Positions 35,476 to 43,810 of a stretch of 64,000 bases of DNA are shown here, piece after piece; within the stretch, counting starts at the first letter, position 1, and the number at the start of each line of letters is the position of its first letter. Made by a program: the position numbers and the translations under genes. The notes beneath the pieces were generated by a model. The model made no database searches and was not told the origin of the DNA. It saw nothing but the letters and a program-made list of their open reading frames with translations. The DNA is from Salipiger thiooxidans. Its GTDB lineage: Bacteria; Pseudomonadota; Alphaproteobacteria; Rhodobacterales; Rhodobacteraceae. The stretch spans positions 62,001 to 126,000 of the forward strand of contig NZ_FNAV01000007.1 of NCBI RefSeq assembly GCF_900102075.1, written 5' to 3'.

Positions 35476-35925
35476 ATGCAGCTTTCCGAAGAATACACCC
35501 TCCCCGCCCCGCGCTCCGAAGTCTGGGCCGCACTCCATGACACCGACGTGCTGCGCGACTGCATCCCCGGCTGCACCGAGCTCGAGGCCGAGGGCGACGA
35601 CACCTTCCATGCCAGCGTCACCACCAAGATCGGCCCGGTGAAGGCTACCTTCAAAGGCACTGTCACCATGAGCGAAGAGCAACCGCCCGAGAGCTTCGTG
35701 CTGAGCGGCGAGGGCAAGGGCGGCGTTGCGGGCTTTGCCAAGGGCCACGCCCGCATCTTCCTTGACGAACACCCCGAGGGCACGCTGCTGCGCTACGAGG
35801 TCGAGGTGAAGCTCGGCGGCAAGCTGGCGCAGCTGGGCTCGCGGCTCATCGCCTCGACCTCGCGCAAGCTCTCGGCGCAGTTCTTCGACAATTTCGCCGC
35901 GCGCTTCGAGACCGCCGAGGGCTGA
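35476..35925 (+). CDS. coxG: CoxG-family SRPBCC protein
   Basis: The protein has 149 residues. It is a START/SRPBCC fold with LPAPRSEVWAALHDTDVLRDCIPGC, the CoxG opening, then VTTKIGPVKATFKG and EGTLLRYEVEVKLGGKLAQLGSRL. CoxG proteins accompany molybdenum CO-dehydrogenase-type enzymes and help membrane attachment or maturation. The Mo-hydroxylase subunits are encoded 6 kb downstream on the same strand, so it likely serves that enzyme. The start at 35476 fits the fold; the frame is open 24 bp further upstream. Confidence 0.85.
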   Translation: MQLSEEYTLPAPRSEVWAALHDTDVLRDCIPGCTELEAEGDDTFHASVTTKIGPVKATFKGTVTMSEEQPPESFVLSGEGKGGVAGFAKGHARIFLDEHPEGTLLRYEVEVKLGGKLAQLGSRLIASTSRKLSAQFFDNFAARFETAEG

Positions 35926-35935
35926 TCAGCCCTCG
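35916..35935. terminator. Perfect 20-bp palindrome shared by the coxG and amidase stop codons
   Basis: The coxG stop TGA (35923-35925) and the amidase stop on the other strand (35926-35928) abut exactly at the centre of a perfect 20-bp palindrome, with arms CGAGGGCTGA. Both proteins consequently end in Glu-Gly. The RNA hairpin would form from either direction and may slow or end convergent transcription, though there is no T run. Confidence 0.5.
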
Positions 35936-37182
35936 CGTAGCGCCTCGAGCTGCCGCGCGACATCGAGCAGAAGCGCGTCCTCGTTGGGGCGCGCCACCAG
36001 CTGCACCGAGAGCGGCAGCCCCGAGGGCGCATGGCCGAAGGGCACCGCGATCGAGGGGCAGCGCAGCGTGCTCCAGAGCTCCTGCAGGCGCGGATCGCCG
36101 GTCTTTTCCAGCCCGGACGGTGCCACGTCCGGCACTGTCGCCGTCAGCAGCACGCCCGCCTCGCCGAAAAGCGTGTCGACCGCGGCGCGCGCGACATCCA
36201 GCGCCCGGCGCGAGACCAGGTAAGTCTCGCCGTCGATGCTTTCGCCGCGGCTGAAGACCTCGCGCGATTCGGGGCGGATCCGGTCGAGCTCCGCCCCGAA
36301 GCAGGCGGTGTTTCCGCTGCGTTCAAAGGCATTTACGATGGCGCGGTGCTGCGTCAGCTCGGCAAACCCCGGCGCCAGCGGCAGGTCGATGACCTGCGCG
36401 CCCGCGCGCGACAACAGCTCCCGCGCCGCCTCTACCGCGCCGGCGCTGAGCGCGGACAGGGTGTCCCAAAGGTGGGTGCGGCAGAGCCCGATCACCGGCA
36501 GATCGCCGGTCGCGCCCGGCGCCGGCAGCCGCATCATCGCCGCATGGACCCAGGCCAGATCCTCGGCGCTGCGGGCGATGGCGCCCACCGTGTCGAAGGA
36601 CTGCGCGGCGGGCAGCATCCCCGACACCGGCCAGGCACCGAAGGTCGGCTTGAACCCCGCGACGCCGCAGAAGGCCGCCGGGCGCAGCACCGATCCGCCG
36701 GTCTGGGTGCCAAGCGCGAAGACCGCCATGCCGGCCGCCACCGCGGCACCCGAGCCGCTCGACGAGCCGCCCGGCGTGCGCGCCGTGTCCAGCGGGTTGA
36801 CCGTCGCCGCGGGCGCGGTACCGGCGAATTCCGCCGTCGCCGTCTTGCCCAGCACGATGGCGCCCTGCTGCTTCAGCATCGCCACGCTGCCCGCATCGAA
36901 GGGCGGCACTTGCCCCTTGTAGATCACGCTGCCCTGTTCGCAGGGCATGCCCGCCACGTCGAGCACGTCCTTCACCCCGAATGGAATGCCGCCGAGCAGC
37001 CCCGCCACCGGCGCGGTTGCCGCCGCCCGGGCACCGTCCGCGTCTACATGGACATAGGCCCCGATCTCGCCGTCGCGCTCGGCGATGCGCGCAAGATGGG
37101 CCTCGACCAGCGCCCCCTGCGTGACCTGCCCCGCGTCCAGAGCCTTGCGCAGCGTCGCGATCGAGCTGTTGAGCCAGTCCAT
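35926..37182 (-). CDS. Amidase signature-family hydrolase
   Basis: The protein has 418 residues. The Ser-cisSer-Lys triad is present: lysine in GIPFGVKDVLD, the TPGGSSSGSGAAVAAG loop and the nucleophile in GTQTGGSVLRPAA. The start at 37182 is chosen because GGAGG stands 6 bp before it; two further in-frame ATGs lie up to 27 bp upstream. It hydrolyses a linear amide or ureido bond in the cytoplasm. Its position between coxG and the XRE regulator, in a cluster with other C-N hydrolases, points to deamidation of a ring-opening product (inference). Confidence 0.87.
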   Translation of the reverse strand: MDWLNSSIATLRKALDAGQVTQGALVEAHLARIAERDGEIGAYVHVDADGARAAATAPVAGLLGGIPFGVKDVLDVAGMPCEQGSVIYKGQVPPFDAGSVAMLKQQGAIVLGKTATAEFAGTAPAATVNPLDTARTPGGSSSGSGAAVAAGMAVFALGTQTGGSVLRPAAFCGVAGFKPTFGAWPVSGMLPAAQSFDTVGAIARSAEDLAWVHAAMMRLPAPGATGDLPVIGLCRTHLWDTLSALSAGAVEAARELLSRAGAQVIDLPLAPGFAELTQHRAIVNAFERSGNTACFGAELDRIRPESREVFSRGESIDGETYLVSRRALDVARAAVDTLFGEAGVLLTATVPDVAPSGLEKTGDPRLQELWSTLRCPSIAVPFGHAPSGLPLSVQLVARPNEDALLLDVARQLEALREG

Positions 37183-37292
37183 GTCGGCCTCCATACCTTT
37201 TGTGTGCAAAATCCCACTTTTTTAACAGAACGGCAAGGCCGTCGCAGAACCGGGCCTTTTTCGTTGCCCCTGCGCGGAAACGGTGGTTCCGT

Positions 37293-37306
37293 TCCCAAAA
37301 CTGGAG
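37293..37306. promoter_or_regulatory. CCA-N4-TGG operator upstream of the XRE gene
   Basis: TCCCA-AAAC-TGGAG lies 12-25 bp before the XRE start codon, in the divergent region with the amidase gene. The core is conserved and the outer arms are imperfect. It would fit autoregulation. Confidence 0.42.
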
Positions 37307-37317
37307 AAAGGGACCAG

Positions 37318-38229
37318 ATGACGCTGCGATACGACGAAATCGGCCAGAGGCTGCGGGCATTTCGACTTGGCTCGGGGATGAGCGCCGAGGAAGTCGCCAA
37401 TCGCATCGGAATCTCGCGCACCGCGGTCTACCGCTTCGAAAAGGGCGAAGTGGTCAAGATCGAGACCCTGATCGGGCTGGCGGAACTGCTGAACGTGTCG
37501 CTGCCCACCCTGCTCGGGGTCGAGATCGAGTACATCTCGTCCGCCGTCACCTATTTCGAACGTCTCCGCCAGCTCGAGACCGAGGCCAACCAGATCATCG
37601 TCCTGGCCGGTCCGATCTCGTACCTGCTGGCCTCGGACGACTTCCATGAATCGCTGGAACGGCTGCTCAAGGAGAGCGTCCCCGAGACCGCCGACCACCG
37701 CGACCAGACGCTTGCGGACATCGAGCGGATCATCGAGATCCTCAAGGAACGCAAGGCGAATTACCTGTCGCGGCGGCCCACCATCGTCAACCTGATGTCC
37801 GCCCACGATATCGTGCGCCTGCTGCGCTCGGGCTTCGTCGGACAGCCCTTCCTGCCGCCGGACGATCTCAGCGAACGCCGCGCCCGCGCCCGCCGCGAGG
37901 TGCAGCATTTCATCGACCTGATCGAGGGCGAGCCCATCGGCGTGCAGGTCGGTCTCGTTACCGGCACCCTGCCCCACAGCGCCTTCCAGATTTTCCGCAA
38001 GGGCGACGTGAAGACCCTGTCGATCAGCCCGTTCCGCCTTGGCGAGCAGCCCAACGTGCGGCTTGGCGTGGCGATGATCACCAACACCGACGAGGCCATC
38101 GCGCTGCACGAGCGCACCATCGACCAGATGTGGCGCGAGTCGCTGAAGGGCCGCGAGGCCGCCGATTACCTCCGCAAGCTGCTCGAAACCGTCGACCGCG
38201 AGAACGGTATCACCCCGGACGGGCAATAA
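37318..38229 (+). CDS. XRE-family transcriptional regulator with large effector domain
   Basis: The protein has 303 residues. The N-terminal Cro/CI-type helix-turn-helix spans about residues 7-60 (LRAFRLGSGMSAEEVANRIGISRTAVYRFEKGEVVKIETL). The remaining ~240 residues form a mostly alpha-helical then alpha/beta domain that I do not recognise as a cupin; it contains FERLRQLETEANQIIVLAGPISYLL and a conserved-looking ISPFRLGEQPNVRLGVAMIT. It sits in the middle of the catabolic island and is the only regulator there, so it is the natural candidate to bind the CCA-N4-TGG sites. The GTG/ATG choices upstream lie in the amidase gene and were discarded. Confidence 0.82.
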   Translation: MTLRYDEIGQRLRAFRLGSGMSAEEVANRIGISRTAVYRFEKGEVVKIETLIGLAELLNVSLPTLLGVEIEYISSAVTYFERLRQLETEANQIIVLAGPISYLLASDDFHESLERLLKESVPETADHRDQTLADIERIIEILKERKANYLSRRPTIVNLMSAHDIVRLLRSGFVGQPFLPPDDLSERRARARREVQHFIDLIEGEPIGVQVGLVTGTLPHSAFQIFRKGDVKTLSISPFRLGEQPNVRLGVAMITNTDEAIALHERTIDQMWRESLKGREAADYLRKLLETVDRENGITPDGQ

Positions 38230-38315
38230 CCGCCCCCGACGCAACCGCCGCCCGCGCGCCCGCTTCCAAAACAGGCAGCGGGTGCCGCCGACCGCCATTC
38301 TCATTTTGAATTTTG

Positions 38316-38329
38316 TTCCATTTTTGGAA
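38316..38329. promoter_or_regulatory. Perfect TTCCA-N4-TGGAA operator upstream of the TAXI/Mo-hydroxylase operon
   Basis: TTCCA-TTTT-TGGAA is an exact dyad with a 4-base spacer, 117 bp before the TAXI binding-protein gene. It lies next to TTGCGA (38336-38341), a possible -35 element. It is the best copy of the series and probably controls the long plus-strand operon from 38446 to 50615. Confidence 0.65.
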
Positions 38330-38445
38330 TTTCCCTTGCGATTCGCGTCATTTTTAGGTCACGCTCGACCCAGGACGGAACAACGTCCGGGACCGGCAGC
38401 GTCATCGCCCGGTCACGTTCAACAAAAACCGAACAGGGTAGGACC

Positions 38446-39429
38446 ATGAACATTCTCAAGATTTCGGCGGCAGCCGGCCTCGCTCTCGGGCTGGCGCTCC
38501 CCGCCCAGGCCCAGACGGTCAACGAGTCGGTCTGCGGCGCAAGCCCGGGCGGACTGTGGTCGCTGGTGGGCGCCGGTCTCGATGCGGCGGTCAAGGCCGA
38601 GGCGCCCGGCTCGACCATCACCTACCAGACCTCCTCGGGCGGTCTCGCCAACGTGGTGCAGGTGCAGACCGGCGCCTGCGCGCTCGGCATGGCCAACGAC
38701 GGCGACCTCGCCTTTGCCAAGGCCGGCACCGACCCCTTCAAGGCGCCCGTCGAAGGCCTGACCGCGCTTGCCGTGCTCTATGACTGGGCGCCGGTGTGGT
38801 GGATCGCCCGCGCCGATTTCGCCGAGGAGTACGGGCTCGAAAGCCTCGCCGACCTCGCGGAGAAGAAGCCGCCGGTCCGCCTCGTGTTCAACCGCAAGGG
38901 CCTGCTGACCTCGGCCATCACCGAAGAGACGCTGGCCGCGCTCGGCGTCAGCATCGAGGACATCGAGGACTGGGGCGGCTCGGTGCAGTTCCAGGCCTCG
39001 GGCGAGCAGACCACGCTCATGCGCGACGGCCGCGTCGACCTGCTGGCCAACACGCTCTTCGAGGGCCACAGTTCGCTCACGCAGATGTCCGAGGCGACCC
39101 CGCTCAAGCTGCTCTCGGTGCCCGATGACGCGGCCGAGGCGGTGATCGAGAAGTTCTCGCTCAAGCCCTGGACGATTTCGGCCGACGCCAACCCCGGCGA
39201 GGGCGGCGACGTGAAGACGGTGACCACCTCGATCATCCTCTTCGCCACCGAGGAACTCGACGAAGAGACCGCCTATACCGTGACCAAGGCGATGCTCGAC
39301 CATCCCGACGCCATGGCCGCCGTCTCTGCCGCCATGTCGCGCTTCACGCCCGAGGGCATGAAGGAACAGGCCGTCGTGCCGTTCCACCCGGGCGCCATCC
39401 GCGCCTATGAAGAAGCAGGCCTGATGTAA
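38446..39429 (+). CDS. TAXI-family TRAP transporter substrate-binding protein
   Basis: The protein has 327 residues with a signal peptide ending at LPAQAQ. The mature domain starts ESVCGASPGGLWSLVGAGLDAAV and has TYQTSSGGLANVVQVQTGACALGMANDGDL, the TAXI-type pocket. It captures a solute in the periplasm for the fused TRAP permease encoded 44 bp downstream. TAXI ligands are generally unknown; the cluster suggests the substrate of the Mo-hydroxylase. Confidence 0.87.
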   Translation: MNILKISAAAGLALGLALPAQAQTVNESVCGASPGGLWSLVGAGLDAAVKAEAPGSTITYQTSSGGLANVVQVQTGACALGMANDGDLAFAKAGTDPFKAPVEGLTALAVLYDWAPVWWIARADFAEEYGLESLADLAEKKPPVRLVFNRKGLLTSAITEETLAALGVSIEDIEDWGGSVQFQASGEQTTLMRDGRVDLLANTLFEGHSSLTQMSEATPLKLLSVPDDAAEAVIEKFSLKPWTISADANPGEGGDVKTVTTSIILFATEELDEETAYTVTKAMLDHPDAMAAVSAAMSRFTPEGMKEQAVVPFHPGAIRAYEEAGLM

Positions 39430-39473
39430 GGGCACGCGCGGGGCCGCCCACCGGCCCCGCCGACCTCTTCCGG

Positions 39474-41435
39474 ATGCAAAGTGACCGCATGATCCAGCCC
39501 CCCTCCCCCACCTACGCGCAGCGCCTCGTCGGCGCAGCACTCGGCACCGGCCCGCGCCGGCGGCTCGACGGGCCGCTCGGCCACGCGATCAAGGGCTTTG
39601 CGGTCCTGACAGCGCTGTTCACCGTCTATGCCGCCACCATGTCCACCTGGGACGTGCTGGCCCGCACCATCGTCTTCCTGTCGATGATGCTGACGCTGCT
39701 GTTCCTGCTGGTGGGCGCCACGCCCGCTGCCCGCACCGACCGGCCCAGCATCCCCGACTTCATCCTCTCGGGCCTCAGCCTTGCCTGCCTCGTCTTCTTC
39801 AGCATCGAGATGCAGGCCATCGCCGAGCGCATCACGCTCTTCGATCCGCTGACGCCCGCCTACTGGATCTTCGGCTACGGCATCCTGCTGCTCTCGCTCG
39901 AGGCCGCCCGGCGGACCGTCGGCATGGGGCTTACGGGGATCGTGCTGATCTTCATGGCCTACAACCTCTGGGGACACAACTTCGAGGGCCCGCTGCGCCA
40001 CGGCTATATCAGCTTCGCGCATTTCCTCGACATCACCGTCTTCACCACCGACGGCATCTTCGGCGCCCCGGTGCAGGTGACCGCGACCTACGCCTTCCTC
40101 TTCGTGCTCTTCGGCACGCTGCTGGAAAAAGCCGGCGGCGGGCAGTTCTTCTTCGGCCTCGCCGCGGCGCTCACCGGGAAGTACAACGGCGGGCCCGCAA
40201 AGGTCGCCGTCATGTCCTCGGGGCTCTTCGGCATGCTCTCGGGCAGCCCGACCGCCGACGTGGTCACCACCGGCTCGGTCACCATCCCGGTGATGCAGAA
40301 GCTCGGCTACTCGCCACGCCTTGCCGGCGCCATCGAGGTCGCGGCCTCGACCGGCGGCTCGATCCTGCCGCCCGTCATGGGCGCCGCGGTCTTCATCATG
40401 GCCGAGTTCACCGGCATCTCCTATCTCGAGATCGTCTTCGCGGCGCTGATCTCGGCCATCCTCTACTACGTCTCGGTGTTCCTGCAGGTCGACCTGCGCT
40501 CGCGCCGGATGGGGGCGGGCAACCTCAACCCCGACGAGCTGCCAAAGGCCCGACAGGTGCTGCGCGACGGCTGGCCCTTCATCGTGCCGCTCGTGGTGCT
40601 GACCGGCTCTCTGGTGATGCATTTCAGCCCGACCTACGTGGCGCTCTACGGCACCATCGCCCTGCTCGGCACCTGGATCTTCCGCTGGAAGAGCTTCTCG
40701 CTGAAGGCGCTCTACGAGGGCGTCGCCCAGACCACCATAAGCATGGTCGCGGTGACCGGCGCCTGTGCCGCCGCGGGCATGGTCATCGGCGGCATCACCA
40801 TGACCGGCCTCGCCGGCAAGGTCTCGGAGCTGCTGGTGCTGATCGCGGGCTCGAACGACCTGCTGACGCTGGTCATCGCCGCCGCCATGACCATCCTGCT
40901 CGGCATGGGCATGCCCACCCCCGCAGCCTACGCGCTGGCCGCCGCCCTCGTGGCGCCGACGCTGGTCGGGGATTACGGCTACTCGCTGCTGCAGGCCCAC
41001 ATGTTCCTGCTCTACTTCGCGGTGCTCTCGGCGATGACGCCCCCGGTCGCCGTCGCTGCCTACGCCGCCGCCGCGATCGCCGACGCCAACCCGATCTCGA
41101 TCGCGGGCATGGCCTGCAAGCTGGCCGTCGCCGCCTTCGTTCTGCCCTTCACCTTCATGTATGCGCCCGGCATTCTCCTGCAGGGCAGCATCCCGGCAAT
41201 CGCCTTCGATGCGCTCCGCGTTCTGGTCGTCGTGCTGGCCATCGCCATCGCCTCGGAAGGCTACTGGCGCGGCCCGCTCGGGGCCCCGACCCGGCTGGCG
41301 CTCGCCATCGGAGCCTTGCTCATGATCTCGCCCAACCTCATCGCGCTGGCTGTCGGCGCCGTCCTCGTGGCCTTCGGGCTGTGGACGCTCCGCAGCAGCC
41401 GCGCGCCCCTCACGGAACTTCGCAAAGACCTCTGA
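39474..41435 (+). CDS. TRAP transporter fused permease (DctQ-DctM, TAXI type)
   Basis: The protein has 653 residues and about 16-18 hydrophobic segments. The first ~170 residues correspond to the small DctQ-like part and the remainder to the large DctM part, with SGLFGMLSGSPTADVVTTGSVTIPVM and STGGSILPPVMGAAVFIMAEF, the two conserved hairpin regions of TRAP permeases. TAXI systems commonly have this fused form. A second ATG at 39489 is also possible as start. It forms one transporter with the preceding TAXI protein. Confidence 0.9.
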   Translation: MQSDRMIQPPSPTYAQRLVGAALGTGPRRRLDGPLGHAIKGFAVLTALFTVYAATMSTWDVLARTIVFLSMMLTLLFLLVGATPAARTDRPSIPDFILSGLSLACLVFFSIEMQAIAERITLFDPLTPAYWIFGYGILLLSLEAARRTVGMGLTGIVLIFMAYNLWGHNFEGPLRHGYISFAHFLDITVFTTDGIFGAPVQVTATYAFLFVLFGTLLEKAGGGQFFFGLAAALTGKYNGGPAKVAVMSSGLFGMLSGSPTADVVTTGSVTIPVMQKLGYSPRLAGAIEVAASTGGSILPPVMGAAVFIMAEFTGISYLEIVFAALISAILYYVSVFLQVDLRSRRMGAGNLNPDELPKARQVLRDGWPFIVPLVVLTGSLVMHFSPTYVALYGTIALLGTWIFRWKSFSLKALYEGVAQTTISMVAVTGACAAAGMVIGGITMTGLAGKVSELLVLIAGSNDLLTLVIAAAMTILLGMGMPTPAAYALAAALVAPTLVGDYGYSLLQAHMFLLYFAVLSAMTPPVAVAAYAAAAIADANPISIAGMACKLAVAAFVLPFTFMYAPGILLQGSIPAIAFDALRVLVVVLAIAIASEGYWRGPLGAPTRLALAIGALLMISPNLIALAVGAVLVAFGLWTLRSSRAPLTELRKDL

Positions 41436-41437
41436 AC

Positions 41438-43810
41438 GTGCAAGACCAGACCACTCCCCCGCTGCCGCAGGACCACAACAAACCGCCGAGGAAATCGGCC
41501 TACATCGGCCGGGCCGTCACCCGGCTCGAGGACCGGCCGCTTGTCAGCGGCACCGGGCGCTTCGTGGGGGACATGGACATGCCCCACCAGCTCTGGGCCC
41601 GGGTCGTGCGCTCGGCCCATGCCACGGGGCGCATCACCGGCATCGACATCTCCGAGGCGCTCGAGATGCCGGGGGTGGTCGCGGTCTGGACCTCAAAGGA
41701 CCTGGGCGACCTGCCCGACATCCCGTTCAGGGCCACCAGGATCGAGGGACTCGGACCCTACACCCAGCCCTGCCTTGCCAAGGGCCGGGTGCGCTACGTG
41801 GGCGAGCCCGTGGCCATCGTCTTCGCCGAGGATCCCTACCTCGCCGAGGACGCCGCCGAGACGGTCTTCGCCGACATTGACGAGGACGTGGATCCGATCC
41901 TCGACGCCCGCGCCGAGCCGGGCGAATTCGCCCCCGGCATCAGCACCGCGCCGCTGACCCTCACCAAGGGCTACGGCGACACCGAGGCCGCCTTTGCGGA
42001 GGCCGCGCATGTGGTCGAGCTCGACCTCGCCATCGGACGGCACTCGGGGATTCCGATGGAGACCCGCGGCGCGCTGGCGGCGTGGGACAAGGGGCGCGAA
42101 CGGCTCGACCTCTGGGGCGCCACCAAGCGGCCGCACTGGAACCGCGACCGCCTCGCCGAGATGTTCGGCCTTTCCCCGAGCCAGGTCGCGCTGCACGAGC
42201 CGCATGTCGGCGGTGGCTTCGGCATCCGGGGCGAGCTCTACCCTGAGGACATCCTCGTCTGTCTCGCCGCCATGCGCCTCGAGCGGCCGGTGAAGTGGAT
42301 CGAGGACCGGCGCGAGCACATGATGGCCGCCAACCAGTCGCGCGAGCAGCAGCACCTGATCCGCGCCGCGGTCGACGCCGAGGGCAGGCTCCTGGCCATC
42401 GACGAGACGCTGCACCACGATCAGGGCGCCTATGTCCGCACCCACGGCGCGCGGGTCGCGGACATGTCGATCGGTCTCCTGCTCGGGCCCTACCGCGTGC
42501 CCGCCTATGCGGCGCGCGCCCATTACCGGCTGACCGCCAAGACCCCCGCCGCCACCTACCGCGCGCCCTCGCGGTTCGAGAGCACCTTCGTGCGCGAGCG
42601 CCTGATCGACGCGATTGCCGCCAGGACCGGAATCGACGCGCTCGAGCTGCGCCGGCGCAACTTCATCGCCTCCGATGAGATGCCCTTCGACCGCCAGATG
42701 ACGGCGCTTGAATCGGACGTGATCCTCGACAGCGGCGATTATGTCGGGCTGCTCGGCAAGGCCGAGGCCTTCTGCGGGCTCGACGCGCTGCGTACCGAGG
42801 CCGCCGGGCGGCGCGCCAGGGGCGAATGCGTCGGCGTGGGTCTTGCCTATTTCGTCGAGAAAAGCGGCCTCGGGCCCTCCGAGCTGGTGCGCCTGACCGT
42901 GCAGCCCGACGGCAGCATCGAGATCGTGACCGGCGCCGCCTCGCTCGGTCAGGGGATGGAGACCGCCGTCGCCCAGATCGCCGCCGACACGCTGGGCGCC
43001 GACTACCGCGCCTGCCGCGTCATCCATGGCGACACCGACCGCATCGCGCACGGCTGGGGCGCCCACGCCAGCCGCGTCACGGTGATGACCGGCGAGGCCA
43101 CCCGCCGCGCCGCCGAGACCGTGCGCGAAAAGGCCCGCGAGATGGCCGCCGCCCTGCTCGATTGCGCCCCCGAGGGCATCGAGATCGACGGCGGCGTCGC
43201 CACCTGCCGCACCTCCGGCGCCAGCCTCACGCTGGCCGAGATCGCCGCCGCACTCGACCCCGTCTCGCCCAGGCGAGGCGACCGCGAGCCCGGCCTCGCC
43301 GCCGAGGCTTGGTACCACAACAAGCACATGAACTACCCCTACGGCGCCCATATCGCGCTGGTGGTCGTCGATGCCGAGACCGGGCGCACCAAGCTCGACC
43401 GCTACTGGATCAGCTACGACGTGGGCCGCGCCGTGAACCCGGCGATGATCGAGGGCCAGATCGTCGGCGGCCTCGCGCAGGGGCTCGGCGGCGCGCTGCT
43501 CGAGGAGTTCCGCTTCGACGATCAGGGCCAGCCGCTTTCGGTCACCTTCGCCGACTACCTGATGCCGACCTCGGCCGAGATGCCCGACTGCCAGGTGCAG
43601 ATCCTGCAGGACGCGCCCTCGCCGCTGAACCCGCTCGGGGTCAAGGGCTCGGGCGAGGCGGGCGTGACCGGCTCGGGTGCCGCCATCGCCTCGGCCATCG
43701 ACGACGCGCTGCAAAGGCCCGGGCTCGTCACCCGCCTGCCGGTGACGCCGCAATACCTCAAGGCGCGCATCGCCGAATACGACGCGGCGCGGGCGGAGGG
43801 TTCGGAATGA
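41438..43810 (+). CDS. Xanthine dehydrogenase-family molybdopterin-binding large subunit, copy 1
   Basis: The protein has 790 residues from a GTG start 2 bp after the TRAP stop; an ATG at 41381 would overlap that gene by 54 bp. Ald_Xan_dh_C and MoCo-binding domains are complete: IGRAVTRLEDRPLVSGTGRF at the N-terminus, GGGFGIRGELYPED, the active-site loop TPAATYRAPSRFE, ASLGQGMETAVAQI and the catalytic glutamate in GVKGSGEAG. It hydroxylates a C-H next to nitrogen or an aldehyde using water. It is adjacent to a second full-length large subunit and shares a single FAD and Fe-S subunit with it. Confidence 0.87.
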   Translation: MQDQTTPPLPQDHNKPPRKSAYIGRAVTRLEDRPLVSGTGRFVGDMDMPHQLWARVVRSAHATGRITGIDISEALEMPGVVAVWTSKDLGDLPDIPFRATRIEGLGPYTQPCLAKGRVRYVGEPVAIVFAEDPYLAEDAAETVFADIDEDVDPILDARAEPGEFAPGISTAPLTLTKGYGDTEAAFAEAAHVVELDLAIGRHSGIPMETRGALAAWDKGRERLDLWGATKRPHWNRDRLAEMFGLSPSQVALHEPHVGGGFGIRGELYPEDILVCLAAMRLERPVKWIEDRREHMMAANQSREQQHLIRAAVDAEGRLLAIDETLHHDQGAYVRTHGARVADMSIGLLLGPYRVPAYAARAHYRLTAKTPAATYRAPSRFESTFVRERLIDAIAARTGIDALELRRRNFIASDEMPFDRQMTALESDVILDSGDYVGLLGKAEAFCGLDALRTEAAGRRARGECVGVGLAYFVEKSGLGPSELVRLTVQPDGSIEIVTGAASLGQGMETAVAQIAADTLGADYRACRVIHGDTDRIAHGWGAHASRVTVMTGEATRRAAETVREKAREMAAALLDCAPEGIEIDGGVATCRTSGASLTLAEIAAALDPVSPRRGDREPGLAAEAWYHNKHMNYPYGAHIALVVVDAETGRTKLDRYWISYDVGRAVNPAMIEGQIVGGLAQGLGGALLEEFRFDDQGQPLSVTFADYLMPTSAEMPDCQVQILQDAPSPLNPLGVKGSGEAGVTGSGAAIASAIDDALQRPGLVTRLPVTPQYLKARIAEYDAARAEGSE

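Noticed and set aside
42826-43806. In-frame N-terminal extension of the second Mo large subunit
   Set aside because: The 327 extra codons overlap the first large subunit and are Arg-rich; the ATG at 43807 restores the conserved N-terminus.
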